Below are positions 43,524 to 52,439 of a DNA stretch of 64,000 bases, piece after piece. The stretch spans positions 872,001-936,000 of the forward strand of contig NZ_SKBR01000001.1 of assembly GCF_013450295.1 (NCBI RefSeq), read 5' to 3'. The first letter of the stretch is position 1; each line of letters opens with the position of its first letter. This DNA comes from Streptomyces sp. AJS327 (lineage in GTDB: Bacteria > Actinomycetota > Actinomycetes > Streptomycetales > Streptomycetaceae). The translations under genes and the position numbers were made by a program. The notes beneath the pieces are model-generated. The model was not told the DNA's origin. It did not search any database and saw nothing but the letters and a program-made list of their open reading frames with translations.

Positions 43524-45581
43524 GTGGCGGAGCAGTCCGCGTCAGCACCGGCCACCGAACCCGGGGACGGCCCGCCCGCCCGGTCCGTGTTGCTCCCGAT
43601 GGCGGCGCTGCTGCTCGGGCTGCTGCTCGCCGCGCTCGACCAGACCATCGTGGCGACCGCGCTGCCCACCATCGCGAGCGAACTCGGTGGCCTGAACCAC
43701 CTGTCCTGGGTGGTGACGGCCTACCTGCTCGCCGCCACCTCCGCGACGCCGCTCTGGGGGAAGCTGGGCGACCAGTACGGGCGGAAGAAGCTCTTCCAGC
43801 TGGCGATCGTGATCTTCCTGATCGGCTCCGCGCTCTGCGGCGCCGCCCAGGACATGGCGCAGCTGATCGGCTTCCGGGCGCTCCAGGGGCTGGGCGGTGG
43901 TGGGCTGATGACGCTCTCCATGGCGATCGTCGGCGACCTGGTCCCGCCCCGGGACCGGGGCAGGTACCAGGGCCTGTTCGGCGCGGTCTTCGGGACGACG
44001 AGCGTGCTCGGGCCGCTGCTGGGCGGCTTCTTCACCGAGCAGCTCGACTGGCGCTGGGTCTTCTACGTCAACCTGCCGCTCGGCGTGCTGGCGCTGCTGG
44101 TGATCGCGGCGGCGCTGCACATCCCGGTGGGGCCGGTGCGGCACCGCATCGACTACCTGGGCACCTTCCTGATCGCCACGGCCGCCGCCGCGGTGGTGGT
44201 GCTCACCTCGCTCGGCGGGACGAGCTGGCCGTGGAACGGCCCGTGGACCTACGGTCTCGCGGCGCTGGCCGCCGTCGCGGTGGTGCTGTTCGTCCGGGTG
44301 GAGCGGCGGGCGGAGGAGCCGGTGCTGCCGCTGGAGCTGTTCCGGATCCGGAACGTCACGCTCTGCTCGGTGATCGGTTTCATCGTCGGGTTCGCGATGC
44401 TCGGCGCGATGACCTACCTGCCGACCTTCCTCCAGGTGGTGCACGGGGTCTCGCCCACCATGTCCGGCGTGTACATGCTGCCGATGGTGGCCGGGATGTT
44501 CTTCTCCTCCACGCTCTCCGGGCAGCTCGCGAGCCGGACCGGGCACTGGCGCGGCTTCCCCCCGCTGGGGACCGCCATCATGGCCGTCGGCCTGGTGCTG
44601 CTCTCCGGGATGGACCGGCGCAGCTCGACGCTGGAGATGGGGCTGCGGTTCGCGGTCTTCGGGCTCGGCCTCGGACTGGTGCTCCAGGTGCTGGTGCTGG
44701 TCGTGCAGAACGCGGTGGACTACCGGCACCTGGGCGTCGCCACCTCGGCCGCCACCTTCTTCCGGTCCGTGGGCGCGGCCGTCGGGGTCGCGGTCTTCGG
44801 CGCGCTGTTCACCGCCCGGCTGGGCGGCGAACTCCGTACCGAGCTGAGCGGGCGGCGGCTGCCCCCGGGCGTCTCCGCCGAGTCCCTCCAGCACGACCCG
44901 CGGTCGGTCGGCGCGCTGCCGTCCGCGGTGCGCGTCGGGGTGCTCGACGGGTACGCGTCCGCGATCACGGAGGTGTTCCTCTACGCGGCGCCCGTCGCCG
45001 CCCTGGCCTGCGCGCTCTCCCTCTTCCTGCGCAGCGAGCGGCTGCGCGGCACCGTACGGGTGCCGGAGGGCAGCGAGAACCTGCCGCCGAACCCGGTGGA
45101 GCGCTCCTCGGCCGACGAGCTGCGGCGCGCGCTGTCCCTGCTGAGCACCCGGGAGGGCAAGCGGGACCTGTACGCGCGGATCGCCGGGCGTGCCGGGCTG
45201 GACCTGGCCCCCGCCTCCTGCTGGCTGGTGCTTCGCGCCCACCGGTACGGCTCGGTGGAGCCGGGACGGCTCGCGGAGCGCGCCTCGGTGCCGCGCGAGG
45301 TGGTCACCCGGGCGGCCCGGCAGCTGGAGGAGCGGGGGCTGGCGGTCCGGGAGGGGCTGCCGCTGGTGCTGTCTCGGGCGGGGGAGGAGGCCGCCGCCCG
45401 GCTGGCCGAGGCGCGGGAGGGCGAGCTGGCCGAGCTGCTCGGCGACTGGTGGACGCCGGACCGGCCGCGTGATCTGACCGAGTTGGTGCGGGAGTTGAAC
45501 GAGCGGACCGGAGGGGCGGCCGGTGAGTGCCCCTCGGGTGAGCGGAAGGCGGACGGCCGGGGGGTGGACGGCCGGGGGTGA
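43524..45581 (+). CDS. MFS exporter (DHA2) with C-terminal winged-helix domain
   Basis: This 685-residue protein has an N-terminal 14-helix DHA2/EmrB transporter (about residues 22-515) with LDQTIVATALPTIASELG and GKLGDQYGRKKLF. Residues 530-660 form a soluble domain with a MarR-like winged helix, seen as GRLAERASVPREVVTRAARQ followed by LEERGLAVREGLPLVLS. A Gly/Arg-rich tail ends it. Start is GTG at 43524 with AGGAGG upstream. Substrates are probably drug-like; the fused domain may sense ligand or simply be structural. Confidence 0.88.
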   Translation: MAEQSASAPATEPGDGPPARSVLLPMAALLLGLLLAALDQTIVATALPTIASELGGLNHLSWVVTAYLLAATSATPLWGKLGDQYGRKKLFQLAIVIFLIGSALCGAAQDMAQLIGFRALQGLGGGGLMTLSMAIVGDLVPPRDRGRYQGLFGAVFGTTSVLGPLLGGFFTEQLDWRWVFYVNLPLGVLALLVIAAALHIPVGPVRHRIDYLGTFLIATAAAAVVVLTSLGGTSWPWNGPWTYGLAALAAVAVVLFVRVERRAEEPVLPLELFRIRNVTLCSVIGFIVGFAMLGAMTYLPTFLQVVHGVSPTMSGVYMLPMVAGMFFSSTLSGQLASRTGHWRGFPPLGTAIMAVGLVLLSGMDRRSSTLEMGLRFAVFGLGLGLVLQVLVLVVQNAVDYRHLGVATSAATFFRSVGAAVGVAVFGALFTARLGGELRTELSGRRLPPGVSAESLQHDPRSVGALPSAVRVGVLDGYASAITEVFLYAAPVAALACALSLFLRSERLRGTVRVPEGSENLPPNPVERSSADELRRALSLLSTREGKRDLYARIAGRAGLDLAPASCWLVLRAHRYGSVEPGRLAERASVPREVVTRAARQLEERGLAVREGLPLVLSRAGEEAAARLAEAREGELAELLGDWWTPDRPRDLTELVRELNERTGGAAGECPSGERKADGRGVDGRG

Positions 45582-45995
45582 GGCCCCGCCCGCCTGCCCA
45601 CCCGTCCGGTCCGCCCGGCTCGTCCCCCGGCCCTCCCGGGTGGTCCCGGCCTTCCCGACGCGTCCTCCCGGGTGGTCCCGGCCGTCCGACCGCCCGCCCC
45701 GGCCGTGGTGGTCCCGGCCGGGACGAGAGGTCTGTTCCGACCGGTTCCGTTCCCCTCGGTACATTCCCTTCGGCATGTTCCGAACCGGTCTGTTCCAGCC
45801 GGGCCCGTGGCGGGGTGGCCCGTGGCGGCGGAGTGGCCCGTGGCGGGATGGGCCGGAACCAGGCGTGGCGTGGAGCGGACTCGTTTTGTAACGTGGAGGA
45901 ACAAAGTGGTTCCGTCCGTGGTCCGCAGCGTCGCGGACGTCCCTGACCGGCGGACGGAGCCACTTGTGTCATCCCGCTCCCGGAGGTACTCGCAG
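45582..45995. repeat. Repeat-rich gap upstream of HAD gene
   Basis: The inverted pair GACCGGTTC (45739-45747) and GAACCGGTC (45782-45790) encloses several GTTCC pentamers. Three copies of CCCGTGGCGG follow at 45804, 45819 and 45837. These could be regulator sites or hairpins. No independent gene is supported, though a GTG at 45906 with GGAGG upstream is in frame with the HAD gene. Confidence 0.55.
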
Positions 45996-46655
45996 ATGCA
46001 GACCGCACCCCTCACCGCCCACGGACTGCTGCTCGACATGGACGGCACCCTCGTCGACTCGGACGCCGTGGTCGCGCGGATCTGGCGGGAGTGGGCGGCG
46101 CGGTACGGCTTCGACCAGGACGAGGTGCTGCGCGTCGCGCACGGACGGCAGGGGCACGCCACCATGGCCCACTTCCTGCCCGACCGCCCCCTGGAGCGGC
46201 ACCTCGCGGAGAACCGGAAGCTGCTGGCCCGGGAGACCGCCGACACCGAGGGTGTGGTTCCCGTCCCCGGCGCCGCCGCCTTCCTCGCGGCGATCGCCCC
46301 GCTCCCCCACGCGCTGGTGACCTCGGCGGACCTCGCGTTGGCCACCGCCCGGATGTCCGCCGCCGACCTGCCGATGCCGCGGGCCCGGGTCACCGCGGAG
46401 AGCGTGAGCGCGAGCAAGCCCGACCCGGAGGGCTTCCTCAAGGGCGCCGCCGAACTGGGCCACGACCCGGCGGACTGCGTGGTCTTCGAGGACTCCAGGG
46501 CGGGGATCGAGGCAGCGCGGGCGGCCGGGTCGCCGGTGGTGGGCGTGGGCCCGCGCGCGGCGGAGTTCGGCCCGACCGCCCACGTCCCGGACCTGCGGGC
46601 GGTCCGCGTCGAACGGCTCCCCGGGGACGGCGGCTTCCGCCTGCACCTCGGCTGA
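45996..46655 (+). CDS. HAD-superfamily sugar-phosphate phosphatase (DOG/GPP-like)
   Basis: This 219-residue HAD subclass I hydrolase has nucleophile motif LLLDMDGTLVDSD, motif II in ALVTSADLA, Lys motif SASKPDPEGFLKGA and motif IV VVFEDSRAGIEAARAAG. This pattern matches glycerol-3-phosphate/2-deoxyglucose-6-phosphate phosphatases. The ATG at 45996 has GGAGG 9 bases upstream. An in-frame GTG at 45906 with its own GGAGG would add 30 polar residues and is a real alternative start. Confidence 0.88.
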   Translation: MQTAPLTAHGLLLDMDGTLVDSDAVVARIWREWAARYGFDQDEVLRVAHGRQGHATMAHFLPDRPLERHLAENRKLLARETADTEGVVPVPGAAAFLAAIAPLPHALVTSADLALATARMSAADLPMPRARVTAESVSASKPDPEGFLKGAAELGHDPADCVVFEDSRAGIEAARAAGSPVVGVGPRAAEFGPTAHVPDLRAVRVERLPGDGGFRLHLG

Positions 46656-46727
46656 CCCCGCCCGGGCCCGCCCGCGCCGGACCCGCCCGCGCCGCCGGGC
46701 CTCGCCACCGGCCCGCTCCGCACACGA

Positions 46728-46760
46728 CACCGCCCCGGAAGGTGACCTTCCGGGGCGGTG
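46728..46760. terminator. Bidirectional terminator, HAD / GT87-PAP2
   Basis: CACCGCCCCGGAAGG (46728-46742), loop TGA, and its exact complement (46746-46760) form a 15-bp stem between convergent genes. Confidence 0.9.
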
Positions 46761-46838
46761 CTCCGTGTGTGGGCCCGGGGACGCGTGGGCTCGGCCCCCG
46801 ACGCGCCTGCTCGCGGTGGGTGTACGCGCGGGCTGGGC

Positions 46839-49100
46839 CTATTCCCGGGGCGCGGGGGCCCGGCGACCGCCCTCCGGCGGCTGACCGCCCGCGGACGGGG
46901 CGGCCGCGCCCTCCTCCGCGCCGGGCTCCGCCTCGTCCGCCGCCGAACTCCGGCTCTGCCGGGGCACGGTGGCCCGGACGCCCGGCTTCGTCTCGTCCGC
47001 CTGCCCGGCGGCCACGGCGGCGCGCGCCGGTTCGGCCGCCGCCGGAGCCGCCTCGCGCCCTTCCTCCTCGGGGTGGTCCCCGCCGGACCCTTCCACCGCC
47101 GCGTCCTTCGCCTCCCCGGCGCTCCCCGTGTCCTTCGGGCCGGACGGGCTCCCGGCGCCCTCGGGGGTCTCCGGCTCCTCCGGCGCGTGGCGGTCCTTGG
47201 CCCGGGCGATCAGGTGGGCCAGCCAGAAGCCCGTGCCGACGACGATGGCGCCGCCGACCGCGTCCAGCAGGTAGTGGTTGGCGGTGGCCATCACCACGTA
47301 GGTGGTCAGCAGGGGGTAGAGGGCGCCGAGCGCCCGGATCCAGCGGCGCCGGGTCACCAGGAAGATGACGACCGCGCACCACAGCGACCAGCCGACGTGC
47401 AGCGAGGGCATCGCCGCGTACTGGTTGGAGATCTCGGTCAGCGCGCCGAAGTCCGGGTCCTCCAGGTCCTGCGGGCCGTGCGCGGTGTCGATGTAGCCGA
47501 GGCCGGGCATCAGCCGGGGCGGCGCGAGGGGGTAGAAGTAGAAGCCGATCAGCGCGAGCAGGGTCGCGAAGCTGAGCGCGGTGCGCGTCTTCCGGTAGGT
47601 GCCCGGCCTGCGCAGGTAGAGCCAGGCCAGCAGGGACAGCGGCACCAGGAAGTGGAAGGTCGTGTAGTAGTAGTTGCACGCCGCTTCCAGCCAGGGGGTG
47701 CGTGCCGCCGCCAGGTTGAGGGCGTGCTCCATGTCGATGTGGAGCACCGACTCCCAGCGCAGGATCTGCTCGCCGTGGCCCTCGGCCAGGTCACGTCCGT
47801 CCGGGGCGTGCCCGCGCACGTACGAGTAGGCCCAGTACCCGACCCGGATCAGCATCAGTTCCAGCATCAGGTTGGGCCTGCTCAGCGGCCCGGAGGGCAG
47901 CGGCCGGTCCCAGGTCTCGGAGGTGCGCGGCATGAACGGGATCACGCAGGCCGTCAGCAGCGCGGCGATCAGCGGCGCGTTCTCGCCCAGCGGGCCCAGC
48001 ACCGCGATCTTCGGCACCAGCGCGTCGCTGGTCAGCGACATCACCAGGGCCACGAGGACCGGCCACATCAGCCGGTCCCCGCTGCGCTTGCCGACCCGCC
48101 CGACGACGGCCAGCAGCACCCACAGCTGCTGGTGCTGCCAGGCGACGGGGGAGGCCGCGATCACGGCGCAGCCGGTGACGGCCGCCGCCAGCAGCGGCTG
48201 CTCGTCCCGCGCGTACCGGACGGCGCGGCGCAGCGCCAGCCAGCAGACCCCCACCACCAGCGGCAGGAGCAGCAGGATCTCCAGCGGTCCGCGCAGGCCC
48301 GCGCGGAGCAGGACGCCGTGCAGCGACTGGTTGGCCACCGCGTCGGACGGTTCGCCCAGCCCGGTTCCGGCCAGGTGGTGCACCCAGTACGTCCAGGAGT
48401 CGCCGGGCAGCGCGGCCCAGGCCACCGCCGTCGCGGCGGCGAAGGAGGCGGCGGTGGCGATCGCCGCCTCGCGCCGCCGGACCAGCCACAGCAGCACCGC
48501 GAAGAGCAGCACGGCGGGCTGGAGCGCGGCGCCGAGGCCGGTCAGCACACCGCCCAGCCGCGCCCGGCGCCCCGTCAGCAGCCAGCCGACGAGCACCAGC
48601 AGCACCGGCAGCACGCTGGTCTGGCCGAGGTGGAAGGTGTTGCGGACCGGTACCGAGACCGCCAGCAGGGTCAGCGCCACCGGTACGGCGAAGAGCCGGG
48701 CCCGGGGGGAGAGCGGGCCGGGCAGCGCCCGCACCGCGACCACCCCGAGCGCCACCACCAGCGCCATGGTCCCGAACGTCCAGGCCACGCCGAGCCCTTG
48801 CTCGGCCGCCCGGGTCAGCGGGGTCAGCACCAGACCGGCGAGCGGGGTGCCGGTGAAGGGGGAGACGCCCTCGTAGAGCGAACCCCGTTCCTGGAGGGCG
48901 CCGTTGTCGCCCAGCCAGCCCAGCAGGTCCGGCAGCCGTTCGTCCACGGGCTTCCCGAGGATCGCCCGGGCCTGCCGCACGGCGAGCGCGCCCGCGAGAA
49001 GCCAGAGGCCGGCCAGTGCCAGGCCCGTGCGAGATCCGAGGTGCCGCAGGAGTGTGCCGGGCCGCTGAGGGCTCCGCTCCGCCGTCGTTTCCGCCGCCAC
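46839..49100 (-). CDS. Bifunctional GT87 glycosyltransferase / PAP2 phosphatase
   Basis: This 753-residue integral membrane protein has an N-terminal GT-C fold of glycosyltransferase family 87 (about residues 25-400, roughly ten helices), which uses polyprenyl-phosphate sugar donors. The C-terminal half (about 400-650) is a PAP2 phosphatase with AAMPSLHVGWSLW and ATANHYLLDAVGG carrying the catalytic histidines and Asp. A charged Glu/Ala/Pro-rich tail of about 100 residues ends it. Fusing a lipid-phosphate-sugar transferase with a lipid phosphatase suggests linked use and recycling of a polyprenyl carrier. Confidence 0.88.
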   Translation of the reverse strand: MAAETTAERSPQRPGTLLRHLGSRTGLALAGLWLLAGALAVRQARAILGKPVDERLPDLLGWLGDNGALQERGSLYEGVSPFTGTPLAGLVLTPLTRAAEQGLGVAWTFGTMALVVALGVVAVRALPGPLSPRARLFAVPVALTLLAVSVPVRNTFHLGQTSVLPVLLVLVGWLLTGRRARLGGVLTGLGAALQPAVLLFAVLLWLVRRREAAIATAASFAAATAVAWAALPGDSWTYWVHHLAGTGLGEPSDAVANQSLHGVLLRAGLRGPLEILLLLPLVVGVCWLALRRAVRYARDEQPLLAAAVTGCAVIAASPVAWQHQQLWVLLAVVGRVGKRSGDRLMWPVLVALVMSLTSDALVPKIAVLGPLGENAPLIAALLTACVIPFMPRTSETWDRPLPSGPLSRPNLMLELMLIRVGYWAYSYVRGHAPDGRDLAEGHGEQILRWESVLHIDMEHALNLAAARTPWLEAACNYYYTTFHFLVPLSLLAWLYLRRPGTYRKTRTALSFATLLALIGFYFYPLAPPRLMPGLGYIDTAHGPQDLEDPDFGALTEISNQYAAMPSLHVGWSLWCAVVIFLVTRRRWIRALGALYPLLTTYVVMATANHYLLDAVGGAIVVGTGFWLAHLIARAKDRHAPEEPETPEGAGSPSGPKDTGSAGEAKDAAVEGSGGDHPEEEGREAAPAAAEPARAAVAAGQADETKPGVRATVPRQSRSSAADEAEPGAEEGAAAPSAGGQPPEGGRRAPAPRE

Positions 49101-49333
49101 GCCCCGTTGTCTCCTGTCGTTCTTCCGCGAGGATCACCGTCCGGGCACCGAGGGGTGGCCCGAGGGTCAGACGCGAGCAACTTACTCGCTGCCTGACATA
49201 CTCCCGGTGTCTTTGGGCGAGTGTGCGCGAGGGGTCTCCCGGCGACCGGTCATGAACGGTAATGCCGCGTGTGAGACAGGGTCAGCGCCGGGACCGGTCC
49301 GCGTCTCGGACGAGCGTACGGCACGATGGACGC

Positions 49334-49687
49334 ATGAGCGTAGTGAAGATCAATGCCCTGACGGTGCCGGAGGAGCAGCGGGAGACGCTGGAGCGGCGTT
49401 TCGCGGCCCGCGCCGGTTCCGTGGAGAACTCCGACGGTTTCGAGTGGTTCGAACTGCTCCGTCCGCTGGAGGGAACCGACCAGTACCTCGTCTACACCCG
49501 CTGGCGGAGCGAGGCCGACTTCCAGGCGTGGATGGAGGGCCCGATGAAGGCGGCGCACCAGGGCGGCGGTTCGGGCGGCGGCGCGCGGGACGGTGAGCGG
49601 GGTGGGAAGGAGTCCCGGCCCGCGGCCACCGGTTCGACGCTGTGGTCCTTCGAGGTGGTGCAGCAGGCGGCGCCGAAGGGCGCCTGA
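49334..49687 (+). CDS. MhuD-type heme-degrading monooxygenase
   Basis: This 117-residue ABM-fold protein aligns with mycobacterial MhuD from the first residue. The three catalytic residues fall at the same positions: Asn7 in VVKINAL, Trp66 in DFQAWMEGP and His75 in KAAHQGG. Heme is cleaved to release iron, so this is a cytosolic iron-recovery enzyme. A Gly/Arg-rich insertion of about 14 residues directly follows His75 and is not in MhuD. The ATG at 49334 is used because the N-terminal match begins there. Confidence 0.88.
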   Translation: MSVVKINALTVPEEQRETLERRFAARAGSVENSDGFEWFELLRPLEGTDQYLVYTRWRSEADFQAWMEGPMKAAHQGGGSGGGARDGERGGKESRPAATGSTLWSFEVVQQAAPKGA

Positions 49688-49815
49688 GAGCCCGCGTCTC
49701 CCCGTTCCGGGCTCGGACGTTCGGGACCTCGGGGCCGGAGGTTCCGTACCTCGGGCCCGGACGTTCCGGCCTCCCGGGCCCGGGTTCGCCGGACGGCGGT
49801 GGCCCGCCGCTGTGT

Positions 49816-50730
49816 TCAGCGCCCCGGCGGGCGGGGCGGTGCCGGGGGACCGGCGGCCGGTGACCCGGGCGGCCCGACGGCGGGTGTGGTGGGGAGCGGT
49901 GTGACGGGGGGCGGTTCGAAGCCCACCGGGGCCTCGAAGGCGGCCCGGCGGGTCGCCCGGCGCAGCGCCCGCAGGACGGTGCCGCCCAGCGTGAGGGTCA
50001 GCACCACGGTGAGGACGGCGCGCGGTACGTCCCAGCCCAGCGAGGTGGCGAGGACGTACGCCAGGTAGCGGGCGAGGTTGTCGGTCAGCGGGTCGCCGGG
50101 GACGAAGGAGATGCCGGAGCCGAGCCCCGCGATGTACGGCCAGCCGTGCAGGTTCATCACGAGCCCGTAGAGCAGCGCCGAGACCGCCCCGTACCCGGCG
50201 AGGAGCAGCAGCTCGCGGCGTCCGCGCAGGGTGTGGGCGCCCGGGAGGAGCCCGGCGCCCATCGTCACCCAGCCCATGCTCAGCATCTGGAACGGCATCC
50301 ACGGGCCCACGCCGCCGGTGAGCAGCGCGGCGGCGAACATGGAGAGCGCCCCCAGCACGAAGCCGAAGCCCGGCCCCAGCACCCTGCCGGACAGCACCAT
50401 CAGGAAGAACATCGGCTCCAGTCCGGCCGTTCCGGCGCCGAGCGGACGGAGCGCGGCGCCCGCCGCGGCCAGCACCCCGAGCATCGCGATGGCCTTGGCG
50501 TCCAGGCCGGTGTCGGCGATGGTCGCCAGCACCACGGCCAGCAACAGCGGGAGCAGGGCGGCGAAGAGCCAGGGCGCGTCACCGGAGTGCGCGAGTCCGG
50601 AGGTGGAGTCGGCGAGCAGCGGCCAGCCGAAGGCGGCGACGCCCGCCGCGCTGGTCAGCGCCAGCGCGAGGACGGAGCGCGGGCCGAGCCGGATGGCACG
50701 GGGGCGGCGTCCCGCGCGCTCGCCGCTCAT
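49816..50730 (-). CDS. ECF transporter S component, predicted cobalamin-specific
   Basis: This 304-residue membrane protein has about eight hydrophobic segments and the AGL.PMFFLMVLSGRVLGPGFGF-like core of CbrT/ECF S components (here LEPMFFLMVLSGRVLG). The last 50 residues are a Pro-rich cytoplasmic tail. Its ATG overlaps the ATPase stop (ATGA). S components bind the vitamin; specificity is inferred as cobalamin because a B12 riboswitch heads the operon. Experimental substrate is not shown here. Confidence 0.85.
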   Translation of the reverse strand: MSGERAGRRPRAIRLGPRSVLALALTSAAGVAAFGWPLLADSTSGLAHSGDAPWLFAALLPLLLAVVLATIADTGLDAKAIAMLGVLAAAGAALRPLGAGTAGLEPMFFLMVLSGRVLGPGFGFVLGALSMFAAALLTGGVGPWMPFQMLSMGWVTMGAGLLPGAHTLRGRRELLLLAGYGAVSALLYGLVMNLHGWPYIAGLGSGISFVPGDPLTDNLARYLAYVLATSLGWDVPRAVLTVVLTLTLGGTVLRALRRATRRAAFEAPVGFEPPPVTPLPTTPAVGPPGSPAAGPPAPPRPPGR

Positions 50731-52439
50731 CGGGGCACCTCCGGATCGCCCGGGGCGCCCCGGGCGGGGCGGGATTCCAGCGCGGCCCGTACCTGGGCGA
50801 CCGTCAGCCAGGGCTGGGGCGCGAGCACCTTGGCGGTTTGCGGGGCGAAGGCGGGGGAGGAGGTGACGACCTCGGCGGTCGGCCCGTCCGCGACGATCTC
50901 GCCCTGCGCGAGGATGACGACGCGGTGCGCGAGTTCGGCGGCCAGCTCCACGTCGTGTGTGGCCAGGACGATCGCGTGGCCCGCCGCCGCCAGCCCGCGC
51001 ACCACCTGGACCAGGCGGGACTTGGCTGCGTAGTCCAGCCCCCGGGTGGGTTCGTCGAGGAGGATCAGCGGCGGGCGCGCGGTGAGCACCACCGCGAGGG
51101 CGAGCGCGAGGCGCTGTCCCTCGGAGAGGTCACGGGGGTGCGCCTCGCCCGGTACACCGGGCAGCAGTTCGGTGACGAGCGCGCGGCAGCTGCCCGGTTC
51201 GGCCTCCGCGTCCGCGTCGGCGGCGGCGCACTCCGCCTCGACGGTGTCCGCGTACAGCAGGTCGCGCGGGTCCTGGGGGACCAGCGCGGCCCGCCGCAGC
51301 AGTTCGCGGGGCGGGGTGCGGTGGGGTGCGGCGCCTCCGGCGGTGACGCTGCCGAGGGTCGGTTCGAGCAGTCCGACGAGCGAGTTGAGCAGCGTGGACT
51401 TGCCCGCGCCGTTCCGGCCCATCAGCGCCACCGTCTCCCCGGCCCGGAGGGTCAGGTCGATCTCGTGCAGCACGGTGAGCCGGTTCCGGCGCAGCGTCAT
51501 CCCGGTGACCTGGGCCGGTGGCCCGGAGCGGACCGAACCGGAGCCGACCGCACCGGTGGCGTCCGGGGTGGTGGCGTCGGTGGTGGTGGCGTCGGCCGCG
51601 TGCCGGGCCGACTCCGGTGCCCGGGTGTCGAGTTCGGCCCGCAGGGGGGCGGCCTCCCGGCGCGCGTCGCGTACCGAGAGGGGGAGCGGCGACCAGCGGG
51701 CGAGGCGGCCGAGCGCCACCACCGGCGGGTACACCGGGGAGACCGCCATCAGCTCGGCGGGGCCGCCCAGCCGGGCCGGCGCGCCCGGTTCGGGGAGGAG
51801 CAGCAGCCGGTCGGCGTACTGGACGACCCGCTCCAGCCGGTGTTCGGCCATCAGCACCGTCGTGCCCAGGTCGTGGACGAGGCGCTGGAGGACGGCCAGC
51901 ACCTCCTCGGCGGCGGCCGGGTCCAGCGCGGAGGTCGGCTCGTCCAGCACCAGGACCCGGGGGTGCGGGGTGAGGACGGACCCGATGGCGACGCGCTGCT
52001 GCTGACCGCCGGAGAGGGTGGCGATGGGCCGGTCGCGCAGTTCGCCGAGGCCGAGGAGGTCCAGCGTCTCCTCCACCCGGCGCCGCATCGTGCCTGGTGG
52101 CAGGCCCAGCGACTCCATGCCGTAGGCGAGTTCGTCCTCGACGGTGTCGGTCACGAAGTGCGCGCGGGGGTCCTGCCCCACGCTGCCCACCACGTCGGCC
52201 AGGTCCCGGGGCCGGTGCTCGCGGGTGTCCCGTCCGGCGACGGTGACGCGGCCGCGCAGCGTGCCGCCGGTGAAGTGCGGCACCAGCCCGGACACCGTGC
52301 CCAGCAGCGTGGACTTGCCCACGCCGGACGGGCCGACCAGCAGGCACAGCTCCCCCTCGGGGACGGTCAGGTCCGTGGAGTGCAGCGCGGGCCGGGCCGC
52401 GCCCTCGTACTGGACGGAGACCTGCTCGAAGCGGATCAC
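50727..52439 (-). CDS. ECF transporter double ATPase (A1-A2 fusion)
   Basis: This 570-residue protein has two ABC ATPase domains. The first (about 1-225) has Walker A GPSGVGKST, signature LSGGQQQR and Walker B VLVLDEPTSALD. The second (about 305-545) has Walker A GRNGAGKST, a less usual signature LSEGQRLAL, and Walker B LILLDEPTRGLD. A Thr/Ala linker joins them. The start is GTG at 52439, overlapping the EcfT stop by GTGA. It energises uptake in complex with EcfT and the S component. Confidence 0.92.
   Translation of the reverse strand: MIRFEQVSVQYEGAARPALHSTDLTVPEGELCLLVGPSGVGKSTLLGTVSGLVPHFTGGTLRGRVTVAGRDTREHRPRDLADVVGSVGQDPRAHFVTDTVEDELAYGMESLGLPPGTMRRRVEETLDLLGLGELRDRPIATLSGGQQQRVAIGSVLTPHPRVLVLDEPTSALDPAAAEEVLAVLQRLVHDLGTTVLMAEHRLERVVQYADRLLLLPEPGAPARLGGPAELMAVSPVYPPVVALGRLARWSPLPLSVRDARREAAPLRAELDTRAPESARHAADATTTDATTPDATGAVGSGSVRSGPPAQVTGMTLRRNRLTVLHEIDLTLRAGETVALMGRNGAGKSTLLNSLVGLLEPTLGSVTAGGAAPHRTPPRELLRRAALVPQDPRDLLYADTVEAECAAADADAEAEPGSCRALVTELLPGVPGEAHPRDLSEGQRLALALAVVLTARPPLILLDEPTRGLDYAAKSRLVQVVRGLAAAGHAIVLATHDVELAAELAHRVVILAQGEIVADGPTAEVVTSSPAFAPQTAKVLAPQPWLTVAQVRAALESRPARGAPGDPEVPR

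Noticed and set aside
43542..45776. Long minus-strand frame opposite the MFS-winged-helix gene
   Set aside because: Composition is Arg/His/Gln-rich with no hydrophobic or domain pattern, while the opposite strand gives a clear transporter.
46758..49196. Long + strand frame opposite the GT87-PAP2 gene
   Set aside because: Same shadow effect; the minus strand encodes recognisable membrane enzymes.
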